Made by a program: the position numbers and the translations under genes
Assembly: GCA_963556495.2 (NCBI GenBank)
Contig: OY747713.1
Coordinates: forward strand, 37,399,461-37,463,460
Source: Valencia hispanica
Taxonomy: Eukaryota > Chordata > Actinopteri > Cyprinodontiformes > Valenciidae
Reading direction: 5' to 3'
DNA length: 64,000 nt
Shown here: piece after piece, positions 44,501 through 59,500 of the stretch
Position numbering within the stretch: position 1 is the stretch's first letter
How the letters are laid out: the number at the start of each line of letters is the position of its first letter
The notes under the pieces: model-generated
The model's database searches: none
Told to the model about the DNA's origin: nothing
The model's input: only the letters and a program-made list of their open reading frames with translations

Positions 44501-47500
44501 CTATAGATGTACACAGATTAGTTTGCATGCCTGGTGAGGATGAGTAGAAAGCCTAAAAATAGATTCATAATTTATTTTGGTAGCATAAATTTACTCCGAA
44601 AACTTTAGAAAGTCCAATCCTAAATTGAATTATTCTGAAAAAATTCGAAAAAATTCAAGTGGAGAAATAATTGTTGATGTTCATAACAATTTATAATAAT
44701 TCTAATGTAAAGTAGACAATGAGAAGGTAAAAAGGGGCCTTGTTTTGCTTCCAAGGTCTATAGGAACCGTGTTGGAATGCATTACAGCATAATACTTTTT
44801 GAAATATATGAACATTTTCAATGAAAATCTGATGTACTCTTGCAGTAAACTAATAATTGTCATGTTTGGGTGTTCAGACAGAATAATAAGAACCCAGACA
44901 TGGCTCATCAGACTCAAACTCAACCTTCAGTGTGAGATTATGCCAATGTTATAAAAGTCATTTATTTGAAGGCTTTTTATAGATTGTTACCAGGGCTGTG
45001 TCCAACACTGTAAACACTGGATTGAAGTATGTTAAAAAGCTTCAACTTTTTAATTTCCTCGTGAGGAAGTTTAGACGGAGCTTCCTTTGTTTTCTTCTGG
45101 ATATTGTGCTGCTTTGAAATTATTTTCTTGATTCCAGAAGTGTGACTTTTACCTATTATTACTCTTCACCACAGCATGTTCACACTGCATGGGCTCTAAT
45201 GGTTCTCACACTCTTAAATGGGTTTCCTGTTACAGGGAGCTTTTAAACAAGAAAGGGGGGGGGGGACATTATTATAGCTGAGGATATTCTTTGAAGTCGG
45301 ACATTTATTTTTAATCCTCACGAAACATCGATCCCTTTTTCCTTCTGCCCGTTTTGAAAGCTTGCCTTTCCTGCAGTTGAGAACGGTGCCTCCTCTTAGC
45401 AACAGCGCGGCTAATTTGGTCCGAGAGGAGATTTTCCGAGAAAACGGCTTTGATCACAGTGAGCGTGTAATGAACTCTTCCACAGATGAACAGCGAATGC
45501 TCTTTAGCAATAACGTGGCTCGTTAATAATGACGTCCATGAAGCCAACCAGTTGCACGGAGATAAAACATGGGCCCACTGTTTAAGACATGCCTACTCGT
45601 TAGCCAATTAGCTGCTCTTTCAGCAGTGACCATGGGGTCTTTCACTGGGGATACACAGACTGTTAAATTGATTTACAAACTCATCAAACCTGATCTTTTG
45701 TTCCCGCCTTCTGTTTCTAATTAAACAGCGTACAAATCCGACTCCTGGATCAGGATAGAGCCAAGGTTATTGGTTATCCTCTCAGCAATTAAAACTGACC
45801 CACTTACTGGGTGATACTACTCTCCTGAGGAGGAAGATGGAAATGGGCTTCTTGAATGAGAAATCTTTTATTGATCAGCCGTAAGACCCCGAAGACAGAT
45901 ACCCGTGTCAGCATGGAAATACCACCATCCCTCTACCCAAGCTGGATGAGAAACAGTTGAAGGGAAATGGTCCATTGGCATGGATCATTTCTGATTTCAC
46001 TAAACGCAAATCTTAAACAAATGTTTGTTAAACATTTCACCACAGTGACTATTTCAATCAGAAAAATGTGGAAAACACAAGATATAAAAAAGATGCTTAG
46101 TAAATCTTTCCTGAAAACATGGACCAAAGACATTTTAAGCTTTATCTTAACAATCTCTTTCATTTTATTAAAAATGACTCTGCGTTGGTAGGCATGTGGC
46201 AGATTATAGGTTTCAGAAAATTTAATACCTAAGCAAAGATCTGGAACAAAGCTAAAACCAGGCAGCACTGAAAAAAGACTGAAAAAAAGCAACCTATACT
46301 TCGGATAAGCACTGATGAGGGGGATTACAGAGTGAGGACAAAGATGGGAGACGGGTGTGGGGGAAGCTAAACAAATGACAAAATAAATACAGCTACTCAA
46401 ACCACATAGGGACCAAAGAAAACTAAAGCCGAATTCCCTTGAAATACACAACACATTCTGCACTACATTGCCAAAACTATTGGCATCTCCCCAAATCATT
46501 GCATCCAGGAGATCTAATCCCTTTCATGGCCAAAGGTGTATAAAATCGAGGCATGCGTTCTGCTACTACAAATGATGTGAAAGAATGGGTCGCTCTGAGG
46601 AGCGTGTTACCATGAAAAGGATGCTACCTGTGCAATAAGTCCAGTTGCGAAAAAGGATCAAGACCTGGTGTTTGCAAATCCTTAATCCTTGGAATGGTAT
46701 CATGGAAAAAATATAGTGATTGGGGGTTCCTTTGAAGGAACTGTTATTCGTGAGTAGCTAAGGGAACCAAATGAGCTGGTCATTTTTCTTAGAAACTACA
46801 AATGAAATGCAAATGTAACCTAAAATTTGATCAAAAAGAGATGCAGCAGCTTTCCTGGGCGCTTGTTTTTCCTGTAAATGTCCATGGATTTTTCAATAAG
46901 GCAATGTAAACCCATTCTGTGCAAAATAATGGCTGGAGATAAAGAGGTCTCAGATACTGGACTGACTGTTTGCAGTCCTGACATGTCTGCGTTTAGAGGA
47001 TGGGTGAAGAGTTTGGAATGAGAAAAGCAACTCTCATCCTGGAAGAATAGAGCAAAAAATAAAACCTCAGATTTTCTTTAGTGCAGGACCATTTTCATTT
47101 AAGTTTTTGAAAAATAAAAGCAAGAAATAAAAAGTGGAAAATGTTTTGCAATGTGTTAAAGGGCTGAAGTGTTGGTTAAAAACAAAACTTGAAATACTGC
47201 ATTAGGAGCTCATTCTGTCTAAAGTAAAATCAAATGTTAATGTAAATGTCATCGATTATTAATATCCTTTTGCAACTTCAGTAAGTTCCTCCCTCTCTCT
47301 GATTCAAAACTAAGCTAAGTGAAACTAAGGATAAAAAGGTTGTAAAAGGTTTTTCTAAACACTAAGAAAATCTAGAAATGTATGAACTCATGAGAGACAG
47401 GTCTCTCAAAAATTAGGCTCAAGTCCTCCGGCAGTCTTTTCTCGTCTCTCACAGTAGTTTCTAAAAATGACAGAGCAACTTACAGTGGCGGCCAAATAAT

Positions 47501-50500
47501 TCATGAAAGCCCGAGGTCTCATCTCATGATAGTACAAAACCGCAACGCGTCCAGAGACGACGTTTGACTTGAAGCTCATGAGTCGACGTGTGCAGTGATT
47601 TCCACAGTTCCAAAAGACCAGATATGGAGATTGGCAGAGAATGCATGAAATCATTTTATTCATGTGACAGTGCTCTTCGGGGCGAGGGGGAGGGGGCAGA
47701 TTCCGTTATATGCTACATCCACTGGGCGGATTTCTCACGTGCTCTGTAAATCTTTAAATGTGTTCAGATGGGAGCGCTAAAGATATCCTGAATTCACGTT
47801 TGCAGAATGAGAGGGAAGAAACCGTAAACAGATGAGACAAACAGTGGCATGCGAAATATATCCGAACAGTAGGTAACCATCCTGGCATCTACAGTTCCCT
47901 GAAAAAAGTTTACATACTCCTTTAAGGTGTTGCCATTTTCTTACATTACAACCACAAACTTTGAAGTGTTTGAGGACTGATCATTATGTGGTGCTGTATG
48001 ATTGGCTAACGTTCCTCGACACGGCAGGGTTTAGAACAACAAAGTTCCAGATGTTTGAAAATATCAAATGGAATTCAAACCTGACAGTCTCGCCATGAGA
48101 TGCATATATACCATGGTTTCTCATCCATTCCCCACCTGAAAAAAAAACCCAACCTCTCCAAGTGTGAAAAAGTTGTAGTACCTTGCAAAAGTTTTTAATT
48201 GCTTTAAAAGCTAAACTAAATTCTCCAATTAGAGCTTCTTTTCTTCCTTTTTCATAAAAAATCCCGAAAACTATATATTGTGAAAAAGGGTGACTATTCT
48301 TTATGTTGTTTGTCTACGGTAAGTGGGTGTATGTGTGGGCGCGCGCGTATGTGTGTGTGTACTGCTTTATGCTCCCCATTTAGGATCTTTTCTGGTATAT
48401 TCACTCTGCTTCTGCAGACCGATGGGCCTTGTGGGGACCAAAGCCTTAATGCGCCGGATCCCCTTTTTAAGGGTTAGAGTTTAGGTTAAGAGGCTTGGTG
48501 TGAATGAAGTTTTTTTTAAAGGTTAAGGGTAGGGTAATTGCTATGGTTAGGCATAAATGCAGTTCCTCAATGAATGGACATCAATACGAGGTCCTAATAT
48601 GAGGAGAAATACAAACTTGTGCATGGGCGTTCATGTGTGTGTGTGTAATCAGAGAAAGACCCACCAGAATGTGACCAGCGAAGCAAAGGAGGAGGATCAA
48701 AGCCAGCAGCAGGAACGTCAGGCCAAAAGAGATCCCCAGCACAGCGGTTCTGCAACACAAACACACTTAGCAGAGCCATCCAGGGCCACATAGGAGTGAT
48801 GAAGTTTCTGCTGTTCTGTTTCAGAGCTCCAATCCATTCATAATAATGGGAGGGACATGATGGAAGATTTTACTGTATCATTAGAAACATAGCTAGAAAA
48901 TTTTTTCTTAAGCATAAAATACTGCTTGGCGAAATTAAATATGCCTGCTGTAAAACAGGTGAGGTAATGTCTCAAAGTGCAGAGCAATGTAGCAGCGAGC
49001 AGCATGGGAAAGAGACAAAAATTAGAAAATCAAAGGCCTCTCAGAAGCAGAATTACACCTTCGGCTCGGAGAAGCTGTAAATTAGCATGACCACCAATTT
49101 CTCTCGTTGCCGTTAAAGCGACGCCACGCTTTCATTCACCTGATCTATAATCACTGGCAGACATCGGTGCCCTTTCATCTCGATCAGCTTTTTAAACATT
49201 CTGCCTCTAGCTCCCCCCTGCCTCTTTCATTTCAGCCAGGTCCCCGTTGATGAGACAGCTGCTGTCAAATGGCTTTTGCGCTTCAGCATGCCACCGCAGC
49301 TGGAGGTGGCTGATGCTGCTGGTGGAGTGTGCTGTGCAAGTCGAGTGAAAAGGGCTGAAGACTTACTTGGGCAGGACGAGGATCTGCACGACGAATATGC
49401 AGCAGAATATGAGGCAGGCGCAGGTGACGTAGTACTTGAAGGCAGGTAATGTGGTGGATCTGTACTGTTGAGACGAGATACATACAGGAAAGATGGTTCA
49501 GGGGTATGGCAGAATGCTGACTAGTAACGCACAAATCAAAAGTAAACATAACCAGAAGAAGAGACATTGACTTCAACATTACAACCACAAACTGAATTGT
49601 TTTGTTGGGATTTTATGCAGACCAACAAATCGGGGCATAACTGTGAAAAAGGCGGAAGGAAAACAACGCAGGGTTTTTAAAATTGGATTTTACATCTAAA
49701 CATCTAAAAGATGTGTTCTCGGCCCCCTTTTGATACTACCCATAAATAAAATCCAGAACAAAAGTCACCTATTCAGTAACCAGAGTCCTGCTGTACATAA
49801 ATAAATCTCAGTTTAAATCCAGCTGGTCTGTGAAGGCCTCAGAGACTTGCTAGAGAACATTACAGACCAAGCTGCATCATGAAGACCACGGAACATGGTA
49901 GATGGGTTGAGGAGACATTTAAAGCAGAGTTAGATGATCAAACAGTATCCCAAGCTCTGAACATCGCACACAGCACTGTTCAATCCCTCCATGGTAACTC
50001 TGAAGGAGTTGCAGTGAATCTGTTCATATCATGAGTAGTACACTAATGAAAGAGTAGCAAGAAGAAAGCAATTATTCACAAGCCATAGTGGATACAGCAA
50101 ACATTTGTAAGAGAAGGCTCTGGTCAGGTGAGACCAAAACCGAGTTTCTTTTTCAACTCGCAAAACACAATGTGGACTGCATATACATACAACACATTTT
50201 TCCCATATTGAAACACGGGGGTGGTAGTATTATGCAGTAGGGAACCTTTTATCAGAGTAGGTGGAGCTAAATATAGGACAATCCAGGAAGAAAAACCTGT
50301 AAGAGGCTGCAGAGGGATTTAAATTTGGGGCAAAATGTCCCTAAATATAATATAATAATAACAATATATAATATGTCTCTAAATATAAAACCGATAGGGG
50401 GCAGTACATACCTAAATCATTGCAAGCAAGCAGTATTTTTATGTTCGAGTGACGACCTTACCAACGAATGGCCATAAAGGTCAAAAATCTTTGGGAGTGT

Positions 50501-53500
50501 CGTGGAGCAATTTTCGAACGAGTCTACTACATCGCCAGAGCGTTCAACCTCCAACAAAATCATATATGCAGCAAAATGACAAGCACATCACACACTCTTT
50601 CATCACTGGAAACGAGCAAAGGTCAATGTAATCAGTAAATGCCTTTTGTCCACATAAGCTCAGGTAGAAGGAAAGATGGCGTCCAATATGGCGTCCCCCA
50701 GAGACTTGGACCCGCGCCCATGTATTTTATACCCACTTTTTATGGTTATATGTTGCAACGTCGCCAATATTTTTCAATTTCGATGGATATTTCCAGTGAT
50801 TAATGGTAAAAACTACACACTGTCAATTTAACAGCAGGGATGTAATTTGAAATGAAAAATGTAGATTTTGTTTGGAGTAGTGTTGGTTATAAAGTCTTAC
50901 AGAGGCTAGGAGGAAGGATGTGCCATAAGGCTCTTTTGTGCACATATGATGCAGCAGTCCGTCACTGAAGGAACTCTCCATTTCAGCAACAGATTCATGC
51001 ATGGGGGTTTTGAGACAGTGTCCAACAGTGATGGGTTTTTCTTTGAGTTCTTCTGTCTCCCACCACAAAAAACCTATTGACTCGAGGTGACCAAATTAAA
51101 AATGTATGCTCTACTTTCACGATTTCTAGAAAACAGTTGAAAACCCCTTGTTTGTTTCCTTCCACTTTACAATTGTAAGCTGGTTTATGTTGGTCTGACA
51201 GATAAAATCCCTCCATAACATTGAAGTTGGTGGATGTAACATGGTACAGTGTGAAAAAGTTCTAGGGTTGTTAATACTTTAGGAAGGCACTTTGGAAACT
51301 GTGTCTACAATTCAATAAAAGAGAAGCAGCAACAACCTGAAATGTTTACAAGAACACAATAACTTCAGGATAAAGTTTCAAGGTGGGAAGATGAAGTTGA
51401 TCAGAGAGTATGACAAGCCTACAGAGTCTCTGTGACAAACTGTCTTTTTATTCCCACATTATTCCATTGATTTGTTTCCCCAGTGGATAAAGCTGTCTGC
51501 AGTGGTGTATGCTTTCGCCTACCTCTTTCTCCAAAGCTTTGTTGTGAAAGAACAATGAGATCCTCTGGATGTCCTCAGACTTCAGCCACTGTCTGGAAAC
51601 ACAAGCGAAGCAGACAGAGCAGAGGACAAGTCATTCCTCCATGATGCCTTATTTACCAGCGAAGATGGTGGAGGTGGGGAGGCTTTCACCTGGATATGAT
51701 CTCCGGAGGAACCTCCATAAATGAGTTTGGTAACTATATTCATGTAAAGATGGGAGTTTAGGTTGTTTTACGTGCTATTAGTTGATGTTTAGAGGATTTG
51801 AAAGATTGGTGTGCATAAATAACGTATCTTATTATTGCACCATTCTGAGGGGTTTTATCCCCTTTAAGCAGATTGTTGAGGTTGGGCAAGTTCAGCATAA
51901 TGTGTAAAGTAACATCCATTAACTTCCAGAAACATAATCAACGCTCAATAGTCAACATTCTCCAAAAAAGTTGCATTTCTATGTTTCAATATGTCTTAAG
52001 ATTTCTTTTGCTTTTATTTTATTTGCCGTTTACAGATGAATTAGTTTTCATTTCTGTCTAAACACACATTAAAAGAGACTAAAATAAACTTGGACTTTAT
52101 AACATGAAATGTTCCTTTCTGTTCAGATAGATGCTGCCTTTTAGCTTCCTTCATGTGACACAGAGGAGGAGGGCTTTGCAGCAGACATAGAGCTTACTTC
52201 TGTGAGTTGATGCCATCAATGGTGCGAATCATTCGCTCGTTGAGTTCTTCCTCAAACCTCTTCCTCTGAGATTTAGATCTTCAGTTAAAGGAAAAGAAGA
52301 ACATGGTTAAAATCAGAAAAAGATAAGAAATTCCAACAAGCTTCCATGTATTTCATTGGGATTCATGTGATGGACCAACTGGGAAAATTAAAAATAACAA
52401 ACTGAAGAGTATTTCAAGTCTTTGATTGGTTTCCGTTCAGGATTACCCTGTATTTGGCTCCATCTGTTTTACCATCAACCTTGACCCGATTCCAGTCATT
52501 GCTGAATAAAGACGTCCCACAGCATGAGGCTGCCATCACCGTGTTTCACAGTGGAGTTGGTGTGGTCAGGCATTTTGAGTGTAGCCCAGAAAATGTAAGT
52601 TTGGTCTAGTCTGACAACTGTGCCTACTTGGCTTGTGGCAAACTGTAAACAGGCTTTATTTCAATATTAGCTTTCTTATTGCTTATTGCTTATGAAGGGC
52701 AGTTTTCTAGAGTGCACATCTAATAGTTTGTCCTGCCAACAGATTCTCCAACCCGTGCTGTGGATCTCTGCAGCTCCTCCACAGTCACCATGGGCCTTCT
52801 GACTGCTTTTCTGTTTGATGATCCTCTTACCCAGGAAAGCAGTCGTGTCATATCCCTATTTGTTCACTACTGTTCTCTAATGCCTCATTTCCACTGAGTG
52901 CTACTGCCCGGGTGGTTCAGTGTGTTATTCTGTCTGTTTCTGTTGTAAAAGCGGTCCATACAACCGACCCGCACCGCACCATTCCTGGGCCCCCTTCAGT
53001 TGTAAGTCCATAGGACAATGGTACAATACAGTTAGGGCAGAGCTACTTGCGTCACACAATACAGTCCACTGGTTGGGGGAAAAGAAAAAGTCATTACTTG
53101 CTCAAGTACGAGACATACTAGTGGGCTTAACCCCGCCTGCCCAGTGAGAGACCAACTGGGTGGAAACGCTCTCTTGAATACGCCGGACCATAAAATAGTC
53201 CAATGACTTGTGGCGTAGGCTACTGCTCAGTGGAAACGAAGCACCTTCTCACTACAGCTACATTTCTACCCAGATGAAATCACACACAAAAACTCTTTTT
53301 ATTGGGACTTCCAAAGGTTATTGGCCGCACTGGAGTTTTCTAAGAGTATTAAGAGTAAAGGGAGCTGAATACAAATACACAGCACACTTTCACATGATAT
53401 ATTCTTTTTTACTATGCATCACTTTTCTTTCACCTCATAACTCTGCACTACTTTGGGTTGGTTTATCAAATGTAATCCCAATAAAATCCTTTTTTTCGTT

Positions 53501-56500
53501 TCGTGTACATCCGAGTGGTGTGAACACTTCTGAAAGCTGCTGTAGGCCACGGCGCCATGAACAGGAAAGAAATCCGTCTCACCTCTCTCTTCTCTGGAAG
53601 TAGTACTGCCCCATAGGAACGTCCTGGAACATGAAATATATATTCACTGTGAGTGCGGCTCCGTCGGCTTCTGTGTACGGGTGAGGTGAGGACAAACGGA
53701 GCGAGACAGACGCAGATCACTCACTGTAGTGTTGATCTTGCCATTGTCTGCAGTCATGCTGTCTCGGTGGTGGAGGTTGGCGAAGGGTTTGGCTGCTCCC
53801 CAGGACTCCAGGTATCGGGTCATCCTGACGGACGCCCTCATCTTCCCCCCGTCCAGAGACGGTCGGGAGCGTACGCCTAACAGCGGGCTGTGCCTCTCTG
53901 TCTGAGATGTCCGACAAGAAAAGAGAAAAGCAGCAGGTGAAAATGCACGGATTCAGCGGGTGTAAAAGTGAGGTGGACAGTTAGCCTGGGGGGGGGGGAC
54001 TGTAGAACTCTTACAGCTTTCAACACCTTCGACCTGCCTGTCGGTGTTTTGAGCCACTTGAAACACTTTTAGCGAGGAATGACGCAGGCCTGCATTCATT
54101 TTGGCATGAGTGTTTTTCTCCTAACAAAGAGAGCTCCACTTGAGTTGAGTCAGTGGAGGAGCTGGGGGCACGTTAAGAGCCGTACCTTCGGGTGATTCGT
54201 TTTAATTGCTCGTGGAGACTGCGAGCTTGATTGCGCCAGACCCCCCCCCAAAAAACCCCATTAAAAACAGGACCTACACGCCTTCAGGAGGCAAACCACA
54301 CAAATTCTGCAATGGCTGAGGCTATTTACAGCTCCAGCAGTGATGCTTAATGACACTGACAGCAGAGATGACACCTTCTGTGGTACAGGCACCATGTTTG
54401 GACTGGGCTCATTGAAAATGTCAGAGAGCACCTGCAGCCTTGGACCGATACTTAATAGAATATTGGGGAAAAAAATGCTCGGCGCACATCTGCGCAATCT
54501 ACTAATTACAATCTTTGTCATATTCTGCAGTGACAACATCTTGCTGTGAAAGAAGGAACAGTTAAGAGATTAGGGTAAGCCATATAAATGAACTGAATGC
54601 ATTGGAATTAAATAGGGGATGAACAGCGGCCGCCTGAAGGAGGTAAAAAAGAAAGGTCTTACTGCTCATTATTTAGAGAGGGAGAGTGGGCATTTTGGCC
54701 AATTTATGTTCTGGTTAAAGCTCGATTTTTCTGTTGCCAAGCTGAATAATCTGAACACGCTCTGGATGTTAGGAGAATTATTCTAAAAAAAAACCCCAAC
54801 AAAAAACAATGTTCTCAGCAGACAGTTCACAGAAGAGTCAAGTCCTTTAAATATCCCCAATCAGACCTTAATGTCCTGTTTTGTCAGGAGGAGCTGTACA
54901 ATGTCACAATCCTCTCACAATGCCTCCAGCGGAGAGAGCTCTCGTAAACATAATCCTCTCTGAGCCGAGAGACTGACCAAACACCTGCCAACATTTGATA
55001 ACATTTAGTCACTGCTACACTCCATTATTTTTCCACTACTTGACATTGTCGGTGTTTATTAGCGGCCGTGGTGTGTCCGGGAGCAGAATGAGGTGGAGCT
55101 GGATTTGTCTGGGTTTTCTTTTTTTTTTGTGGGTGTAACCTTGACAAGGATGTCCAAATGTACAGAGCGCTCTTGTTTTTGGCTGTTATGCCTCATCATG
55201 ATTACCCAGAACCAACATGGACATATTAGACTACAGTGTGTTCCAAAAGTATTCCTGGCCCTTTGGAAGGTTTCCACATTTTCCCACATTACAGCCACAC
55301 AATTCTAATTTATTGGGTTTTTCTGTAACCAGGGAGCAAAATATGTAGCCTGCTTAAAAAAGAAAGCACTTTGCAATTAAGTAACACGTGATGAGTTTAA
55401 TAAGCTATGTATCCATTGATGTCATTCTGTTTTAGACATTCTTTTCAGAGTCTGCATGAAAACAAGACCTTCTACTTTTACCTTTATGATTACGAACTTC
55501 TCCCGTTTGTTATTTTAAGGATCACAGTGAGGGGGTCAAAGCCACAAGGTTGCAGTCCCTTGTGATAGACCAGGAGAAAAGTAGTTCATAATTGTGAAGT
55601 GGAGGGTGCAAGGTTTTCACTTTTTCCTTTATTAAAATCTCAAACATGTGGTGTGCATCATGGATGGAGAAATATTGAGTTACGATGATAACATCACTTT
55701 TATCATTATCATTATCACAATAAATCCTACTAGGGATGTGTATTGGTAAAAATCTGGCAGTACAATTTGTATCGCAATACAAGGGAGACGATAGGATATA
55801 TTGCAATACTCTGAGTAAGACTATATATTTAGATTTTTAAAACTGAATTTAACTGTAGAAAATCTGTCACAGCATTCTAAACGCTCCAACCTGTTTCATA
55901 CTTTAATACATCCAGTTTTATTACTAGATCTAGTTGATCCACTGGAACAAAGAAGGTGAAAACAGCCACCAACTACCAGTAATACTACCAAAACGACTGT
56001 CATCAATAATGGTTCCATTCAAATCCTAAAAGAATAGAAAAAATCTATTTGTTTTGGGAATATCAGTGCAATATCGGGAATGAAGTATCGCGATATATCA
56101 GTGTCTAGATATTTTCTTACATCCCTAAATCCTACAAATTATTATTGCAATTCAATTCAGTTTATTTATATAGCGCTGATTCACAACAGGTGTGATCTCA
56201 AGGCACTTTACAAGAAAAGTCATTTCAATACAATCATACAAACATTCCAATCAGTTTAAAGTTTTAGTTAGTTTTCTATTGTATATGATAAATGTTTCTT
56301 TTGTCTCTGTTTCTTTTGCCCACCCCAAAGTTTGTGCAACCAGTTGCTTTCAGAAGTCCCCCAATTACTGCATTAAGTCAGTTTATTTGTTATTCAGTCA
56401 AAATATAAATCTAGCTGTCCTGTCAAGGGTTCAGTGGTTTGTCAGAGAAAATTAGTGAATAAACAGCATCAAGACTAAAGAACACCCCAAACGGGTCGGG

Positions 56501-59500
56501 GAGGTTTATGTTAAAATACTATCCCACGCTTTGAGTATCTCACAAAACACAGTTCCATTTGTTAGCCAAAAAAGAAACAACACATCACATCACCCTGAAC
56601 ACACCATCCACATGTCAAAAAACATGGTGGTGGCAGGATCATGCTGTGGTGCTGTTTTTCTTCGCAGAGGAAGGAAAACTAATCAGAGTTGATGGAAAAC
56701 GGTGGTCCTATAAGAAACCCCGTCAGCATATTGAGTCAGCGGATGCTGAGTACACATGCAGGAAACACTTTTTAGTGTGTCTTACTTGTGAAGAATGTTG
56801 AAATCCATTCGACAGGCTTTTGTTACCACAGTTAGCAGCAAAAAAACACATCTTAGTTGTTTTTATTGTTAATTTAGCAAACTATAGCATGATAATGTGT
56901 AACATCAAGATTTGTTTCCCCTGCAATGAAGCTATTAAGTTTGTCCCTTTAAAAAAATACAACCATGGTTTTAAAAACCCCTTTTTACATATCAAAATTA
57001 GTGTGATGATCTGAAACCTTTAAATGTGACAAAAAAAAACTTTTACTTCTTCCAGAGCATCGTAGATAATTAGACTTACGGTTATTTATGTTCAATATTA
57101 TAGCCTAAATTTACAATACTGGTAGCTGAATTTCTGCTGAACTGCCCCAATCTACAACAGAAGTTAAACAGGTTATTACATAGATGCATGTGGTGGTGTC
57201 TCACCTTGGGATTGATGACCAAGAAGGTGACCACATTATGTTCTTTCAGGTAGGAATCTCTGCTCTGTCCATCTCCGGGCTCCACCTTGTATGAGCCTTT
57301 CAAATGCTCCAGCGTCACCGAGGAGATGTGAACCCTCCTGGAGATGAATTAGTGCACACATAATGAGAGGGGAAGTTCTTGCGTCGTTGCGCTGTTGACA
57401 AGCTCTATGAAAACACATTATTTGCTCGCCAGCATTCTAACCACTCCTTCCTGCATTTCTCCCTTTTCATCACTGTTTGTTGCCCCTTGCATACACAGTT
57501 AGGAGGAGATGGGAATGCATTTTGTTTTTACTTTTTCAGCTGATGTGGGGTTTTTTTTTTCTCCAAATACCTCTTAGCAGGCGTAGCAGGAGACAAACCA
57601 TTAGCAGCCTAGTGAGACAACACTGTGGTACTAGATGGCTTATTTTCAGAGAAGCATATACCTACCCACTGGCCAATTTTCACAAGCTTGTTACAGTGCC
57701 AGGCAGGCAGACCTAATAGCGACATAACTAATGCAGAGCTGCTTAGTCAACTGAGGTAGCTATAATTTACTAAAATGCTATAATAGGTATAATTATAACA
57801 GACTTGTCTCATGTTCCAAGTCCCACTGAAAGTACGTTTGTCCTGCAAGGCCACCGTAATGGGGGAGGTGTGATGCATGCAAGATAATTACAAATAAACA
57901 CTTTGTGTGAAATTGCAGCACCCTTTGAAGACTCTCACCCCGGCACGCCGCCCGCCTCCATGTGATTGGCCAGTGTGACGTCATGTGACCACACGTCGTA
58001 CTGCCACTTGCGGAGGCCAATCACGCCGCAGAGGACGTTTCCAGAATGGACGCCGACACGCATGTTGATGTCCACGCCGGTGGCATCTCGAACCTTCCTG
58101 TGGATGGGGCAGAGTAGAAACGGACATCTTGTTCCTGGAGGAAAATGTGAGGCACGGAAGAAACGTGTAGAGTGCCTTGGAAAAAGTATTTATACCCCAT
58201 CTTGTTGTCGTGTTGCCACTATAAACTTTATTGTGTTTTGTGTGGATTTTATGTGATAGTCACAACACAAAGTGGAGCATGATTGTAAATTAGAAGAATA
58301 GAAGTGTTCTGCGCAGATTTAGTCACCCCACTCGCTCTGATACCCCTAAATAAAATGTTGTGCAACCTCTTGCCATCAGAAGATTAAACTGAGTCCCCCT
58401 GTGTCTAATTTGATCTCGGTATAAAAGCAGCCATTCTGTTAGGCCTCAGAGGTTTGTTAGAGAACATTACAGAAGAGAAAGCATCATGAAGACCAAGGAA
58501 CACAGCAGAGGTCAGGGAGAACGTTGTAGAGAGGTTTAAAGCGAGGTTTAAGCTTAGTTTATATCAGCAAGCTTGCACAGGCACACATTTGTATCGACAG
58601 AGACGTTTTCTTTTCAGACTTCTCCATTGCAAAGCAATTCCTTAGCAGGGCAACAGGGGTGGGCCACCTCCAAACTCACTTTTCCCGGAATTTGCTTCCA
58701 CGAATTAAAAATCTCCTGTGCATCTTTGTGCTCCTTCAGTTAAAGGACTGTATAAATGTTTATATCTCCGGACTTCTTCAGCAAGACATTATTCAAATTG
58801 CTCCATGTCTGCCGCTGGGGGGGGACGACCAATCACATGACTCCGCTAACCATATATTTTGACATGCGTTTTAAAAAATTGGGCATGTCTTTGTCACCGG
58901 ATGGCACTGCATGACCCTCTCCCTCATCCTGTCGGCTATCATCCCTAGGCCACCCCCCCCTGATATGGGAATGCGCATTGCCACAGTAAACGATAGAGAG
59001 CAAAACACCAGTCGCAGTTTTTTTGAAGCAATATGGTGGAATCACCTGTAAGGGAAAAATTAACCATATAAACAAGAACAACTAAGATAAATCATTCATT
59101 TTGGTAGCAGCCGGCTGTTTCTCCTTTGACATTATGGAGCGGAGAACCTCTCACACCAGTGGGGTTCTGTTGCAAAATGTGCAAGCGCGTAATCAGTGGA
59201 GGAGCCACGTAAATGCGGAACTGCGCTTGTCCTGTGAGACAGACAACTGGATGTTCCAATCGTTGGTTCCGCACCGAGCTATGTTATTGGCTGAGGGTTT
59301 TAGACAAATGCAACGGAACTTTATTATTTTTTTTTTATTTCGTTTTGCTTTTTGATCTCCACAAAATATTTATAGCTATACTATGTTAGAACGTTGTTAA
59401 GAGACATGAAAAAAAAAATTTTCAAGCTAGCTTGTGTTGCAGATTTGCCATAGCAGCTTTAAGGTACAGCTCAATATTCCAAGTTTTGAACATGTCAGAG

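Noticed and set aside
45933..46499. 188-codon minus-strand open frame in an adcy2 intron
   Set aside because: It overlaps the start of a Tc1-like remnant on the other strand, and the translation has no conserved pattern.
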